Of a stretch of 64,000 nucleotides of DNA, positions 17,436-25,973 are shown one piece after another. This stretch comes from Alphaproteobacteria bacterium (GTDB lineage Bacteria > Pseudomonadota > Alphaproteobacteria > Rhodobacterales > Rhodobacteraceae): NCBI GenBank assembly GCA_030429105.1, contig JAUIDE010000001.1, forward strand, positions 84,935 through 148,934, given 5' to 3'. Within the stretch, counting starts at the first letter, position 1; each line of letters starts with the position of its first letter. Both the position numbers and the translations under genes were made by a program. The notes under the pieces were generated by a model. That model saw nothing but the letters and a program-made list of their open reading frames with translations, was not told where the DNA came from and searched no databases.

Positions 17436-18454
17436 GCGCGCCGTCGGCGCTGATCTTCGGCTGTGCCGGCGAGGCGCTCGATGCGCGGGAGCGGGACTTC
17501 TTCCGCGAGGCGAAACCCTGGGGCTTCATTGTTTTCGCACGGAACGTCGCGAGCCCGGCGCAGCTTGCGGCGCTCACCGCCTCGCTCAGGGAGGCGGTCG
17601 GGCGCGAGGCGCCCGTGCTTGTCGATCAGGAGGGCGGGCGCGTCGCCCGGCTTCGTCCGCCGCATTGGCGCGCCTATCCGCCCGTTAGGGCCGATGTGCA
17701 GGGCAAGCCGCTGGAGATCGCGGCGGAAATCCTCGCGCTTCGTTACCGGCTTATCGCGCATGACCTCCATGCGGCGGGAATCGACGTGAACTGCGCGCCG
17801 TTGCTCGACGTCGCTGCGCCTGAGCTTACCAACGCGATCGGGGATCGCGCGCTCGGCGACGATCCAGCCCGTGTCGCCGCGCTCGGGCGGGCGGTCCGGC
17901 GCGGGCTCGAGGCGGGCGGGGTGCTGCCGGTCGTAAAGCATCTGCCCGGCTATGGCCGGGCGGCGGTGGACCCGCACCTCTCCCTTCCGGCGGTGACGGC
18001 GCCGCTTTCCGAGCTCACCGGCGATTTCGCCCCGTTCCACGCCCATCGCGACGCGCTGATGGGGATGACGGCGCATCTCCTGATCGAGGCGGTGGACCGC
18101 GAATATCCGGCCACCTTCTCAGGCCCCTGCATCGACCTGATCCGGGAGCGGATCGGCTTCGACGGGTTGCTGATGACCGACGATATCTCGATGGGCGCGC
18201 TCTCGGGCTCGATCGCGGAGCGGACGGAGGCGGCGCTCGGCGCGGGCTGTGACGTGGTTCTCCACTGCAACGGCGACATGGCCGAGATGGAGGCGGCCGC
18301 CTCCGCCGCCCAGGCGCTGGAAGGCGCGGCGCTCAGGCGCGCCGAGGCAGTGGACGCCGCGCCGCGCAGGCCCGATCCGATCGATATCGAGGCGGTGGAG
18401 CGGCGCTATCTCGCGCTCCGCCCGGCGCTGGACCGGGAGCCGCGTCATGCGTGA
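17432..18454 (+). CDS. nagZ: Beta-N-acetylhexosaminidase NagZ (peptidoglycan recycling)
   Basis: A 340-residue GH3 enzyme that removes GlcNAc from anhydromuropeptides in the cytoplasm. The substrate-binding and catalytic features are VDQEGGRVARLRPP, the flexible loop KHLPGYGRAAVDPHLSLP with the Asp-x-His dyad that serves as acid/base, and LLMTDDISMGAL with the nucleophile Asp. In most NagZ proteins I know, the loop reads KH-x-PGHG; here the second His is Tyr. The ATG overlaps the SPOR gene, and scpA begins 8 bases before its end. Confidence 0.93.
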   Translation: MSAPSALIFGCAGEALDARERDFFREAKPWGFIVFARNVASPAQLAALTASLREAVGREAPVLVDQEGGRVARLRPPHWRAYPPVRADVQGKPLEIAAEILALRYRLIAHDLHAAGIDVNCAPLLDVAAPELTNAIGDRALGDDPARVAALGRAVRRGLEAGGVLPVVKHLPGYGRAAVDPHLSLPAVTAPLSELTGDFAPFHAHRDALMGMTAHLLIEAVDREYPATFSGPCIDLIRERIGFDGLLMTDDISMGALSGSIAERTEAALGAGCDVVLHCNGDMAEMEAAASAAQALEGAALRRAEAVDAAPRRPDPIDIEAVERRYLALRPALDREPRHA

Positions 18455-19280
18455 CCAGAAGCCCGGAACCGTTGCCGATTTCGAGGCGCCCGCGCCCTCG
18501 CTGCTGACCTCCCCCCATGCGAGGGGCGAGGCGCCCGAAGCGCTGCTGGTCGATGTGGACGGGTTCGAAGGGCCGCTCGACCTTCTCCTCGCGCTCGCCC
18601 GGTCGCAGCGGGTGGACCTTCGCCGCGTCTCCATCCTTCAACTCGCCGAGCAATATCTCGCCTTCGTCGCCGCCGCGCGGCGGCTCCGGATCGAACTGGC
18701 GGCGGACTACCTCGTGATGGCGGCATGGCTCGCTTGGCTGAAGTCTCGCCTGCTTCTGCCTCCGCCCGATCCGGACGAAGGCCAGAGCGCGGAAGACATG
18801 GCCGCGGAACTCGCGTGGCGGCTCGAACGGCTGGAGGCGATGCGCAATGTCGGCGCACGTCTCATGGCGCGGGATCAGCTGGGGAGGGACCGGTTCGCCC
18901 GCGGCGAGGTCGAGTCGGTGGAGACGCGGCGCGATATCGTCTGGACCGCGACGCTTGCCGATCTGCTGAAGGCCTATGCCCGTGTGAAGACGAAGGAGAG
19001 CTACGAGCCGCTCCATTTTAAGCGCCCTCCGGTCTATGCGCTGGAGGAGGCGGTGAAGCGCCTTTCCGCTCTCGTAGGCGGCGCGATGGAGTGGACGGAA
19101 CTTTCCGCCTGGCTGCCGCCCGAATGGCTCGGCGCGCCGGAGCGGCGGCGGAGCGCGGCGGCTAGTTGCTTCGCCGCTTCGCTGGAGCTCGTGAAGCGCG
19201 GCGAGGCGGAAATCAGGCAGGATGAAGCGTTCGGGCCGTTGCGCCTCCGCGTTAGGAGGCGGGATGCCGCCGGCGCCTGA
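18447..19280 (+). CDS. scpA: Segregation and condensation protein A
   Basis: A 277-residue kleisin. The conserved N-terminal domain (VDGFEGPLDLLLALARSQRVD) binds the SMC neck, and the C-terminal winged helix (near FAASLELVKRGEAEIRQDE) binds the SMC head; ScpB wraps the middle. Together with SMC it compacts and segregates the chromosome. The ATG at 18447 overlaps nagZ by 8 bases and is the first Met of this frame consistent with ScpA. It starts with a roughly 35-residue acidic/Pro-rich extension before the domain. Confidence 0.95.
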   Translation: MRDQKPGTVADFEAPAPSLLTSPHARGEAPEALLVDVDGFEGPLDLLLALARSQRVDLRRVSILQLAEQYLAFVAAARRLRIELAADYLVMAAWLAWLKSRLLLPPPDPDEGQSAEDMAAELAWRLERLEAMRNVGARLMARDQLGRDRFARGEVESVETRRDIVWTATLADLLKAYARVKTKESYEPLHFKRPPVYALEEAVKRLSALVGGAMEWTELSAWLPPEWLGAPERRRSAAASCFAASLELVKRGEAEIRQDEAFGPLRLRVRRRDAAGA

Positions 19281-19929
19281 GGAGCCCGATGAAGGCGCGC
19301 TTTTCGCCGCGCCGTCGCTTTCCGAGCAGGAACGCATGGTGGAGGCGCTTCTTTTCGCCTCAGCCGCGCCGATGACGACGCGGGAAATGGCCGAGCGGAT
19401 GCCGCATGGCTCAGATCCCGCCGAAGCGCTCAGCCGGCTACGCAAGCGCTATGAGGGCAGGGGGGTGGAGCTTCGCCGCGTGGGACAGGGCTGGGCGATC
19501 CGCACGGCGGCGGACCTAGCCTTCCTGATGCGGCGCGAACAGTCCGAGACGCGCCGGCTCTCCCGCGCCGCGGTGGAGACGCTGGCGATCATCGCCTATC
19601 ATCAGCCGGTGACGCGCGCCGAGATCGAGGAGATTCGCGGCGTCTCCGTCTCCCGCGGCACGGTGGACATGCTGATCGAGCTTGAATGGGTGCGACTGGG
19701 GCGAAGGCGGATGACGCCGGGGCGGCCTGTCACCTTCGTCACCACGGAGGGCTTTCTCGACCATTTCGGCCTCGAGAGCCCGCGCGACCTGCCGGGGGTG
19801 AAGGAGCTGCGCGACGCCGGCCTGCTCGACAATCGCGGCGCGGCGGCGGAGGCGGAGGACGAGGAAGAAGACGACGGCCTCTCCGATGAGGGGCAGGAGG
19901 ACATGTTCGGAGACGGGGGCGCTCGATGA
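19264..19929 (+). CDS. scpB: Segregation and condensation protein B
   Basis: A 221-residue ScpB with two winged-helix domains (residues of about 20-95 and 100-175), including AVETLAIIAYHQPVTRAEIEEIRG, the strongest family signature. It dimerises on the ScpA kleisin in the SMC complex. The C-terminal 35 residues are strongly acidic (EDEEEDDGLSDEGQED). The ATG at 19264 lies 17 bases before the scpA stop, and the gene's own stop overlaps the start of a small ORF at 19926. Confidence 0.95.
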   Translation: MPPAPEEPDEGALFAAPSLSEQERMVEALLFASAAPMTTREMAERMPHGSDPAEALSRLRKRYEGRGVELRRVGQGWAIRTAADLAFLMRREQSETRRLSRAAVETLAIIAYHQPVTRAEIEEIRGVSVSRGTVDMLIELEWVRLGRRRMTPGRPVTFVTTEGFLDHFGLESPRDLPGVKELRDAGLLDNRGAAAEAEDEEEDDGLSDEGQEDMFGDGGAR

Positions 19930-20066
19930 TCCTGCGCTTGCTCCGGCGCCTCCTCGGGCGGCGGAAGCCAAGGCCCGCGCCGCGCCGCAAGCAGGGCGAG
20001 CGGAAGGGCGACGAGGTGCTCTATCCGACTGACCGCTACACCGAGGACATGCAGCCGAAGAAGTGA
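19926..20066 (+). CDS. Small basic protein (46 residues) translationally coupled to scpB
   Basis: The ATG overlaps the scpB stop (ATGA, 19926-19929), like the other junctions of this operon. The product begins MILRLLRRLLGRRKPRPAP, a basic amphipathic or hydrophobic helix, then has a Lys/Arg-rich middle and ends in an ordered-looking tail with LYPTDRYTEDMQPKK. A predicted terminator starts at its stop codon. The overlap, the position and the non-random ending suggest a real gene; I do not recognise the family. It is not TatA, which in some relatives follows scpB. Confidence 0.55.
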   Translation: MILRLLRRLLGRRKPRPAPRRKQGERKGDEVLYPTDRYTEDMQPKK

Positions 20067-20105
20067 GCCCGGGAGGGCTCCACTTCGAGTTCGAATAATT
20101 TTTTT
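20065..20105 (+). terminator. Predicted rho-independent terminator of the argS-scpB operon
   Basis: Two consecutive stem-loops, GAGCCC-GGGA-GGGCTC (20065-20080) and TTCGA-GT-TCGAA (20084-20095), are followed by TAATTTTTTT. The U-tract and position at the stop of the 46-residue ORF fit an intrinsic terminator. Confidence 0.6.
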
Positions 20106-20171
20106 CGCCGCCGCCTCAGGGCCTTGATCGCCCACAGCGCCGCGGCCAGATCATCGCGAGATGACGGTCCG

Positions 20172-20651
20172 ATGACCGGCCGTCCGCCAGCGGGAGCATG
20201 GCCTGAAGTGAGATCGACACAAGTCGCCGTCCGTTCGACGGAGAGCCGGGGCCGTCATGTCGTCTGCCGCGCGGCCATCGCTACGGGAAAGGTCATAGAC
20301 CGGATTCCTGTCATCGTGGTCCCCAATGAGGAGGTCGCCCTCCTGGCGCGCACCACGCTCTTCAACTACGTCTTCGAATGGGATCCGCAGGAGCGCTACA
20401 AGCGAACGCGCGATCTCGTCCAGTGCGATCCGCGCTACGGCCAGGGCGTCGCGCTGGGTCTGATTTCGCTCTGCAACCATAGCGAGAACCCGAATTCCGA
20501 CTACGAATTCGACTATGCGAACAACGTCATCGTCTGGCGCGCGGTGAGCGACATAGCGCCCGGCGAGGAGGTGACGCTTCACTACAAGGTGCCGATCTGG
20601 TTCGAGATGCTTGACGAGCCCGAGGCGGAGCCGCAGGAAGCGCTGGTCTGA
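20172..20651 (+). CDS. SET-domain protein
   Basis: A 159-residue compact SET-domain protein. It has the opening GRHVVCRAAIATGKVIDRIP, the substrate-pocket motif ISLCNHSENPNSDYEF (the NHS-x-x-PN signature of SET methyltransferases) and APGEEVTLHYKVP near the C-terminus. Such small bacterial SET proteins are putative lysine methyltransferases acting in the cytoplasm, with no established target. The ATG at 20172 was chosen as the first Met before the conserved core; the frame is open to 20124. It is monocistronic. Confidence 0.8.
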   Translation: MTGRPPAGAWPEVRSTQVAVRSTESRGRHVVCRAAIATGKVIDRIPVIVVPNEEVALLARTTLFNYVFEWDPQERYKRTRDLVQCDPRYGQGVALGLISLCNHSENPNSDYEFDYANNVIVWRAVSDIAPGEEVTLHYKVPIWFEMLDEPEAEPQEALV

Positions 20652-20768
20652 CGCGTTAGACCGCAAACGAAAACGCGGCGGTTCGCCTAAACTCTTAATG
20701 ATTTCGGGCGATGAATCGTCTCGAAGGCGCTCCCATCTCCTCTGAGGGAGCGCGAGGGAGGCGAAGCG

Positions 20769-21263
20769 ATGGCGGACAGAGCGGAAAAGGCAGGTGCGGC
20801 ATGGGCGCTGCCTGTGGATCTGGCGGATGGCGCGCGCATTCTACTGGTGGATGACGACGCCCCTTTCCGCCGCCTCGCGGCTCGCGCGCTTTCAGCCTGC
20901 GGTCATGTAGTGATCGAGGCGGAAAACGCCGAGGCGGCGCTGGACATCGTAAGAAGCGGCCCTGTCGACCTCGCGGTGACTGACGTCGCTCTCCCCGGGC
21001 TCGACGGTCCGGATTGGCTCCGCGAGGCGCGGCGCGACCGGCCCAACCTCCCGGCGGTTATCGTCTCTGGCTATCAGGAGAGCGTGGTGGCGGGCCGGTT
21101 CGCTCGAATTCCCGGCTCGGTGTTCCTGGAGAAGCCGGCGCCGCTGGAGCGGCTTACCCGCGCGGTGAGGACCGAACTCGCCCGCGCCGAAGCCGCGCAG
21201 CGGCTGGCTCAGAGACTGGCCCAGCAGGGGAACGGATCTCCCAGCAGCGGCGTCGCTTCGTAG
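20769..21263 (+). CDS. Single-domain response regulator (receiver only)
   Basis: A 164-residue protein with one CheY-like receiver. The acidic pocket is LLVDDDAPF, the phospho-acceptor is D in VTDVALPGLDGPDWL, the conserved Ser is in VIVSGY, and the Lys is in FLEKPAPL. There is no output domain; the C-terminal tail is Ala/Gln-rich. The VSGYQES and EKPAPLE segments resemble the receiver of hybrid kinases such as CckA. A ggagcgcgagggagg purine-rich site precedes the ATG. No kinase gene is adjacent. Its last 55 bases overlap the convergent P1 peptidase gene. Confidence 0.88.
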   Translation: MADRAEKAGAAWALPVDLADGARILLVDDDAPFRRLAARALSACGHVVIEAENAEAALDIVRSGPVDLAVTDVALPGLDGPDWLREARRDRPNLPAVIVSGYQESVVAGRFARIPGSVFLEKPAPLERLTRAVRTELARAEAAQRLAQRLAQQGNGSPSSGVAS

Positions 21264-22213
21264 ACCGCGCGCGCGACCGCGCGGGCGAGGCAGAGGGCGG
21301 CGGCGTGACCCAGCGCTAGCATCTCGGCCGGATCCGCAGGCGCGGCGCTGAGCCGGGTCGATGCGGCGAAGATGAGATCGCCGTCGAAGGGCGTGTGGGC
21401 GGGCGAAAGTGCGCGGGCGATACCGTCATGCGCCGCCCAGGCCATTCGCGTCGCCCCGGCCTTGTCCAGCGCGGCATCTGTCGCGACCACTGCTATGGTC
21501 GTCGCCTCGCCCGCGCGCGGTATTTCGAGCTTGACGCGGAAAGTCCCAGCCGGGCCGGGCGCGGCGGGCGCAGGGCCTAACCCGCCGAATTCGGCGTCCA
21601 TCTCCCAGGGCGCCGCCCAGAAATGGCGCGTTCCGGGAACCACAGCGGAGCCCAGGGCGTTGACAGCGACGAGCGCGCCCACGGTCGCGCCCGAGGGAAG
21701 GATGAACGAGGCCGAACCGAGCCCGCCGCGGAGCCGCGCCGTCGTGGCCCCGGCGCCGGCCCCCGCCGTCCCGAGCGCGAAGGCCTCCGATGCGGCCCCG
21801 AAGGCGGCGCGGCCGAGCGCGGGGTAGGGGTTCGCCGCCCAGTCCTTCGCGCCTCCGTTCGCGAGGTCGAAAAGGATCGCGGCGGGCGCGATGGGCACCA
21901 GCGTTCCGCCCGCCGGATGCCCGCGCCCCGCGGCGCGCAGCGCGTCCATTACGCCGTCCGCCGCCGCGAGGCCAAAGGCGGAGCCGCCGGAGAGGACGAG
22001 CGCGTCCACCGCCGGCACGAGCTTGTCCGGCGCCAGAAGATCGGTCTCCCTGGTGCCCGGCGCGCCGCCCATCACCGCGACGCCGGCGACGAATGGCCGT
22101 GAACCGGTTACGACCGTGACGCCAGTCTTGACCGCGAGATCCTCTGCATTGCCGACGAGAAACCCCGGCACGTCCGTAAGGAGATTTCTTGGACCGGGGC
22201 TAAAGGCGCTCAT
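21209..22213 (-). CDS. P1-family (DmpA-like) peptidase/aminopeptidase
   Basis: A 334-residue member of the DmpA/L-aminopeptidase-D-Ala-esterase family (N-terminal nucleophile fold that matures by self-cleavage). Visible signatures are SGGSAFGLAAADGVMDAL, LPSGATVGALVAVNALG and ATTIAVVATDAAL, before which cleavage normally occurs, plus HTPFDGDLIFAAST. Relatives act on small peptides with D- or beta-amino acids. The usual Asn before the Thr-Thr at the cleavage site appears as Ala. The ATG at 22213 lies 7 bases past the SDR stop; the longer ATG at 22240 would overlap the SDR gene. Confidence 0.85.
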   Translation of the reverse strand: MSAFSPGPRNLLTDVPGFLVGNAEDLAVKTGVTVVTGSRPFVAGVAVMGGAPGTRETDLLAPDKLVPAVDALVLSGGSAFGLAAADGVMDALRAAGRGHPAGGTLVPIAPAAILFDLANGGAKDWAANPYPALGRAAFGAASEAFALGTAGAGAGATTARLRGGLGSASFILPSGATVGALVAVNALGSAVVPGTRHFWAAPWEMDAEFGGLGPAPAAPGPAGTFRVKLEIPRAGEATTIAVVATDAALDKAGATRMAWAAHDGIARALSPAHTPFDGDLIFAASTRLSAAPADPAEMLALGHAAALCLARAVARAVYEATPLLGDPFPCWASL

Positions 22214-22220
22214 CCCGCGC

Positions 22221-22967
22221 TCAGATGCAGCGCCCGCCATCCACCTCCAGCGCGGCTCCAGTGATCATCGACGCTTCATCCGAGCAGAGGAAGGAGGCCG
22301 CGTTGCCGAGGTCCTCCGGCTGCGAGAAGCGGCCGAGCGGGATCGTGGCGATGAACTTCGCGCGCATTTCCGGCGTGTCCTCCCCAAGGAAGGACTTCAG
22401 GAGCGGTGTCTCGCCCGCGACGGGGCAGAGCGCGTTGACGCGTACGCCGAAAGGGGCGAGCTCCACCGCCATCGCCTTCGTCGCCGTGATCATCCAGCCT
22501 TTCGAGGCGTTGTACCAGTTAAGCCGCGGGCGGGGGGACAGGCCGGCGGTGGAGGCGATGTTGAGGATCGCGCCCGTCTTCCTCTCCTTCATGTGTGGAA
22601 CGATGTAACGTGCTGTCAAATAGACAGATTTCGCGTTGACAGCGAGCACCCGGTCGAACTCCGCCTCGCTCACGTCCTCCATCGGCGTCGGCAGATGGGT
22701 GATGCCGGCGTTGTTGACGAGGATGTCGACATGGCCGAAGGCCTCCGCCGCCGCGATCATCATCGCCTCCACGCTGTCCGCCTTGGCGACGTCGACATGG
22801 CAGGCTGTGGCGGCGTTGCCGGCCTCGGCCGCCTTGGTGCGCGCGCCTTCCTCGTTGATGTCGGCGACCAGCACGCGCGCGCCCTCGGCGATGAACTTGT
22901 CGACGATCCCGCCGCCGAACCCCTGCGCGCCCCCCGTCACGATGGCGGTCTTGCCTTCGAGTCTCAT
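22221..22967 (-). CDS. Short-chain dehydrogenase/reductase (SDR)
   Basis: A 248-residue classical SDR oxidoreductase. The cofactor motif is TGGAQGFGGG, with ADINEE at the end of beta-2 suggesting NAD preference; NNAG is present; the catalytic Ser-Tyr-Lys are in NIASTAGL and WYNASKG. It acts on an alcohol or carbonyl substrate that the sequence does not reveal. It is upstream of, and probably co-transcribed with, the P1 peptidase, and divergent from the TauE gene with 147 bases between. Confidence 0.9.
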   Translation of the reverse strand: MRLEGKTAIVTGGAQGFGGGIVDKFIAEGARVLVADINEEGARTKAAEAGNAATACHVDVAKADSVEAMMIAAAEAFGHVDILVNNAGITHLPTPMEDVSEAEFDRVLAVNAKSVYLTARYIVPHMKERKTGAILNIASTAGLSPRPRLNWYNASKGWMITATKAMAVELAPFGVRVNALCPVAGETPLLKSFLGEDTPEMRAKFIATIPLGRFSQPEDLGNAASFLCSDEASMITGAALEVDGGRCI

Positions 22968-23114
22968 GCCGTCCGTTCCTCCGTTATCGGTTTGGCGGAT
23001 GATGCGCCGGGCGCGGCGGGGGGCGCAAGCCCGCCGCCGCGCGGGGCGGCTGTTCTTTCCCGGCCGGCGGGGATAAAGCCCGCAGATGACCGCCTCGAAG
23101 ACCATCCCCGCCTG

Positions 23115-23873
23115 ATGCCCCTCGCTCCCGAGCTTTCCGCCGCGGGCGCCCTTCTCGTCGCGGTGATCTTCATCTTCGGGGGGACAGTGAAGGGGGCGAC
23201 GGGGTTTGGCTTGCCGCTGACGACGATCTCGCTCCTGCCGCTCGTCGTGCCGCTCGATCTCGCGCTGGCGCTCAACACCCTCGTCGTCCCGATCACGAAC
23301 GCGGCGCAAAGCGTGGCCTATGGCCCCGCGCTCGCCAATATCCGCATCTGCCTGCCGCTCGTCGCCGGCGTGGCGGCGACGGTGTTCCTCGCCGCCGCCG
23401 CGGTCGCCAGTGTGGGGGAGGAGGCGCTGCGGGTCGCGATGGGGCTTCTCCTGATCGGCTTCGCCGCCCTCTCCTTCGCCGCGCCCCGGCTCCGCGTCTC
23501 GAAGCGGATGGAGAGGCCCGCAGGCTTCGCCGCCGGCATGGCGGGCGGCGTCGCCGGCGCCGCCTTCACGGCGCCGGGGCCGATCTACGCCATGTGGTTC
23601 GCCGGCCTCGGGCTGGAGCGGCGGCGCTTCATCGGGGCGATGGGAGTGGCCATGTTCGCCTCCGGCCTGCTCGTCTCGGGCGCGTTCTGGGCCTCCGGCA
23701 TTCTCGACGGGCCCCGCGCCGCGATGAGCGCGGCCTGCGCGCTCCCAGCCTTCCTCGGCATGTGGATCGGAGAACGACTCGCGCGACGGCTGGATCAAGA
23801 GACGTTCCGGCGGATCATCCTCCTGATGCTGGCCGGACTGGGGCTACGGCATCTCTGGATCGTCCTCGCATGA
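23115..23873 (+). CDS. TauE/SafE-family sulfite/organosulfur exporter
   Basis: A 252-residue inner-membrane protein with about eight hydrophobic segments and the family duplications (GGTVKGATGFGLPLTTISLL and AGGVAGAAFTAPGPIYAMWF). Members export sulfite, sulfoacetate or other anions. The ATG at 23115 is the first Met before the first membrane segment, while the frame is open far upstream antisense to the SDR gene. It is coupled to the following MFS gene by ATGA (23870-23873). Confidence 0.85.
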   Translation: MPLAPELSAAGALLVAVIFIFGGTVKGATGFGLPLTTISLLPLVVPLDLALALNTLVVPITNAAQSVAYGPALANIRICLPLVAGVAATVFLAAAAVASVGEEALRVAMGLLLIGFAALSFAAPRLRVSKRMERPAGFAAGMAGGVAGAAFTAPGPIYAMWFAGLGLERRRFIGAMGVAMFASGLLVSGAFWASGILDGPRAAMSAACALPAFLGMWIGERLARRLDQETFRRIILLMLAGLGLRHLWIVLA

Positions 23874-25069
23874 GTAGGGGCATGAAGGCAGGCGGGCTCG
23901 GCTTCATTGCGATTCTCGCGCTTCTCTCCTCGCTCGGGCCGTTCTCGATCGACATGTATCTGCCGGCCATGCCGCAGATGGCGGGGGCGCTTTCGGCTTC
24001 CCCCGCGGCGATGCAGATGACCATCACCGCCTATCTCATCGGCAATGCAATCGGCCCGCTCTTCCTTTCTCCGCTTTCCGACGCCTGGGGGCGAAAGCGG
24101 GCGCAAACGCTCTTCCTCCTCGGCTACGCCGCCGCCTCGCTCGCCTGCGCGCTGGCGCCGAATGCGGAGGCGCTTATCGCCGCGCGGATCGTGCAGGCCG
24201 TCGCCGCCGGCGCCTCGACCGCGGCGGCGCGGGCGATGCTGTCCGACCTCTTCAGCGGCGACGCGCTTTCCCGCGCGACCTCCATCCTTATGACAATCTT
24301 CACCATCGGCCCGGTCGCGGCGCCGCTGATCGGCGCGGGGATGCTGGAGCTGACGGGATGGCGCGGCATCTTCTGGCTTCTTGTCGGCGTCGGCCTCGTT
24401 TCGCTCCTCCTCTTCCAGGTGCTCCCCGAGACGCTGCCGCCGGAAAAGCGGAGACCCTATGCGCCGGGCGCGGTGCTCTCGGGCTACCTCGCGATGATGC
24501 GGAACCCTCGCGCGATCCGCTATTTCGCCTCCACCTTCGCCTTCGCCTTCGTGTTCTTCGCGATGCTGGCCTCCGCGCCCTTCATCTTCATCGAGCATTT
24601 CGGGATGAGCCCGACCGGATTCGCCTGGCTCTTCGCTGCGGTTTCGGGCGCGGCCTTCGCCGGCAACATCGTCAACGCCCGCTTCGTCTTCCGCTTCGGC
24701 TACGAGCGGATGCTGAAGGGCGCGACCTGGGCGCAGGCGGCGCTCGGGCTCGCGATGGCGGCGGTTGCGCTCACCGGAGCCGGCGGGCTTTGGGGCGTCT
24801 TCGCGGTGATGCTCTGGCTGATGGGAGTGTTCCATGTAAACCTCGCCAACACGATGGCGGGGCTCATGAGCGTCGCGGGGGACCGCGCCGGGGCGGCAGG
24901 CGCGGCGCTGATCTTCTGGCGCTTCGTCGGCGGCGCGGCGGGCTCCCTCGCGGTCGGCGCCTTCGGGACGAGCGCGCCCTGGCCCTTCGCCGCGTCGCTC
25001 CTCATTGGCGGGGCGGGCGCGCTGCTTGCGCTCAAGGTCGGACGGGAAGCCGCGCCAGCCGCTCGGTGA
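23870..25069 (+). CDS. Bcr/CflA-family MFS drug transporter
   Basis: A 399-residue, 12-helix major facilitator of the DHA1 Bcr/CflA type. Key signatures are FSIDMYLPAMPQM in the first helix, the loop motif PLSDAWGRKRAQ between helices 2 and 3, and GPVAAPLIGAGM in helix 5. It would expel drugs or metabolites by proton antiport. The start ATG overlaps the TauE stop. Its last 38 bases overlap the convergent nucleoside hydrolase gene. Confidence 0.9.
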   Translation: MSRGMKAGGLGFIAILALLSSLGPFSIDMYLPAMPQMAGALSASPAAMQMTITAYLIGNAIGPLFLSPLSDAWGRKRAQTLFLLGYAAASLACALAPNAEALIAARIVQAVAAGASTAAARAMLSDLFSGDALSRATSILMTIFTIGPVAAPLIGAGMLELTGWRGIFWLLVGVGLVSLLLFQVLPETLPPEKRRPYAPGAVLSGYLAMMRNPRAIRYFASTFAFAFVFFAMLASAPFIFIEHFGMSPTGFAWLFAAVSGAAFAGNIVNARFVFRFGYERMLKGATWAQAALGLAMAAVALTGAGGLWGVFAVMLWLMGVFHVNLANTMAGLMSVAGDRAGAAGAALIFWRFVGGAAGSLAVGAFGTSAPWPFAASLLIGGAGALLALKVGREAAPAAR

Positions 25070-25973
25070 GGAGGGCGAAGAAGCCGTCGGCGTCGACGCT
25101 TCGGATGAATGTCGCGTTTGGAACCCGCTTCGTCACCCGCCACCAGTCCACCACCGTCGCGCCGAGGGTAAGCGCGCTCTCCGTCTCGATCTCGACGTTC
25201 ACGAACCGGCCGGAGAAGAGTTCCGGCCTCAGCAGGTAGGCGATCACGCAGGGGTCATGCAGCGGCGCGCCTTCGGAGCCGTATTTCTCCTTGTCGAACC
25301 GCTCGAAGAAATGGGTGAGGCCGGCGACGGCGTCTCCCACAGCCGTCCCCATCCTCTCGAAGCCGGCGACATGGGCCGGCGTCGTCAGCGCCTGATGTGT
25401 GCAGTCGAGCGGGATCATCGTGATCTTCGCGCCGGATTTCAGCACGATCTCAGCGGCTTCCGGATCGACGTAGATGTTGAATTCGGCCGACGGGGTGACA
25501 TTTCCCTGCTCGAAGTAGCCGCCGCCCATGAGGACGATTTCCTGAACCTTCTCAGCCAGGTCCGGCGCCTTCCTCAGGGCGGTGGCGATGTTCGTCAGCG
25601 GGCCAAGCGGGCAAAGGGTGATTGCGCCGGGGTGGGCGCGCACCGTTTCGACAATGAAGTCGACCGCGCCGGGCCAGAGCTTCATGGTCGGCTCAGGCAG
25701 GTCAGCCCCGTCTAGCCCGGTCTTCCCGTGGACGTTCTCCGCTGTCACGAGCGGGCGGGCGAGCGGCGCCTCCGCTCCGGCGTAGACTGCGCAATCGGCG
25801 CGCCCCGCCAGCTCGCAGATCTTCCGCGCGTTAAGCGCCGTCAGCGGAAGCGGCACGTTGCCGGCGACGCAGGTGACGCCAAGCACCTCGAGCTCCGGCG
25901 AGGCGAAGGCGAGGAGGAGGGCGACGGCGTCGTCCTGCCCGGGGTCGGTGTCGATGATGATCTTCCGCGTCAC
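25032..25973 (-). CDS. Inosine-uridine-type nucleoside hydrolase
   Basis: A 313-residue hydrolase that splits nucleosides into base and ribose. The calcium-binding N-terminal motif is IIDTDPGQDDAVALLLA, followed by GNVPLPLTALNA, LGPLTNIATAL and the C-terminal APLHDPCVIAYLL, in which catalytic His and metal Asp sit. Pyrimidine- and purine-preferring groups cannot be separated by eye. The start is GTG at 25973, overlapping the stop of the CoA-transferase beta gene (GTGA), a surprising functional pairing. Confidence 0.92.
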   Translation of the reverse strand: MTRKIIIDTDPGQDDAVALLLAFASPELEVLGVTCVAGNVPLPLTALNARKICELAGRADCAVYAGAEAPLARPLVTAENVHGKTGLDGADLPEPTMKLWPGAVDFIVETVRAHPGAITLCPLGPLTNIATALRKAPDLAEKVQEIVLMGGGYFEQGNVTPSAEFNIYVDPEAAEIVLKSGAKITMIPLDCTHQALTTPAHVAGFERMGTAVGDAVAGLTHFFERFDKEKYGSEGAPLHDPCVIAYLLRPELFSGRFVNVEIETESALTLGATVVDWWRVTKRVPNATFIRSVDADGFFALLTERLARLPVRP

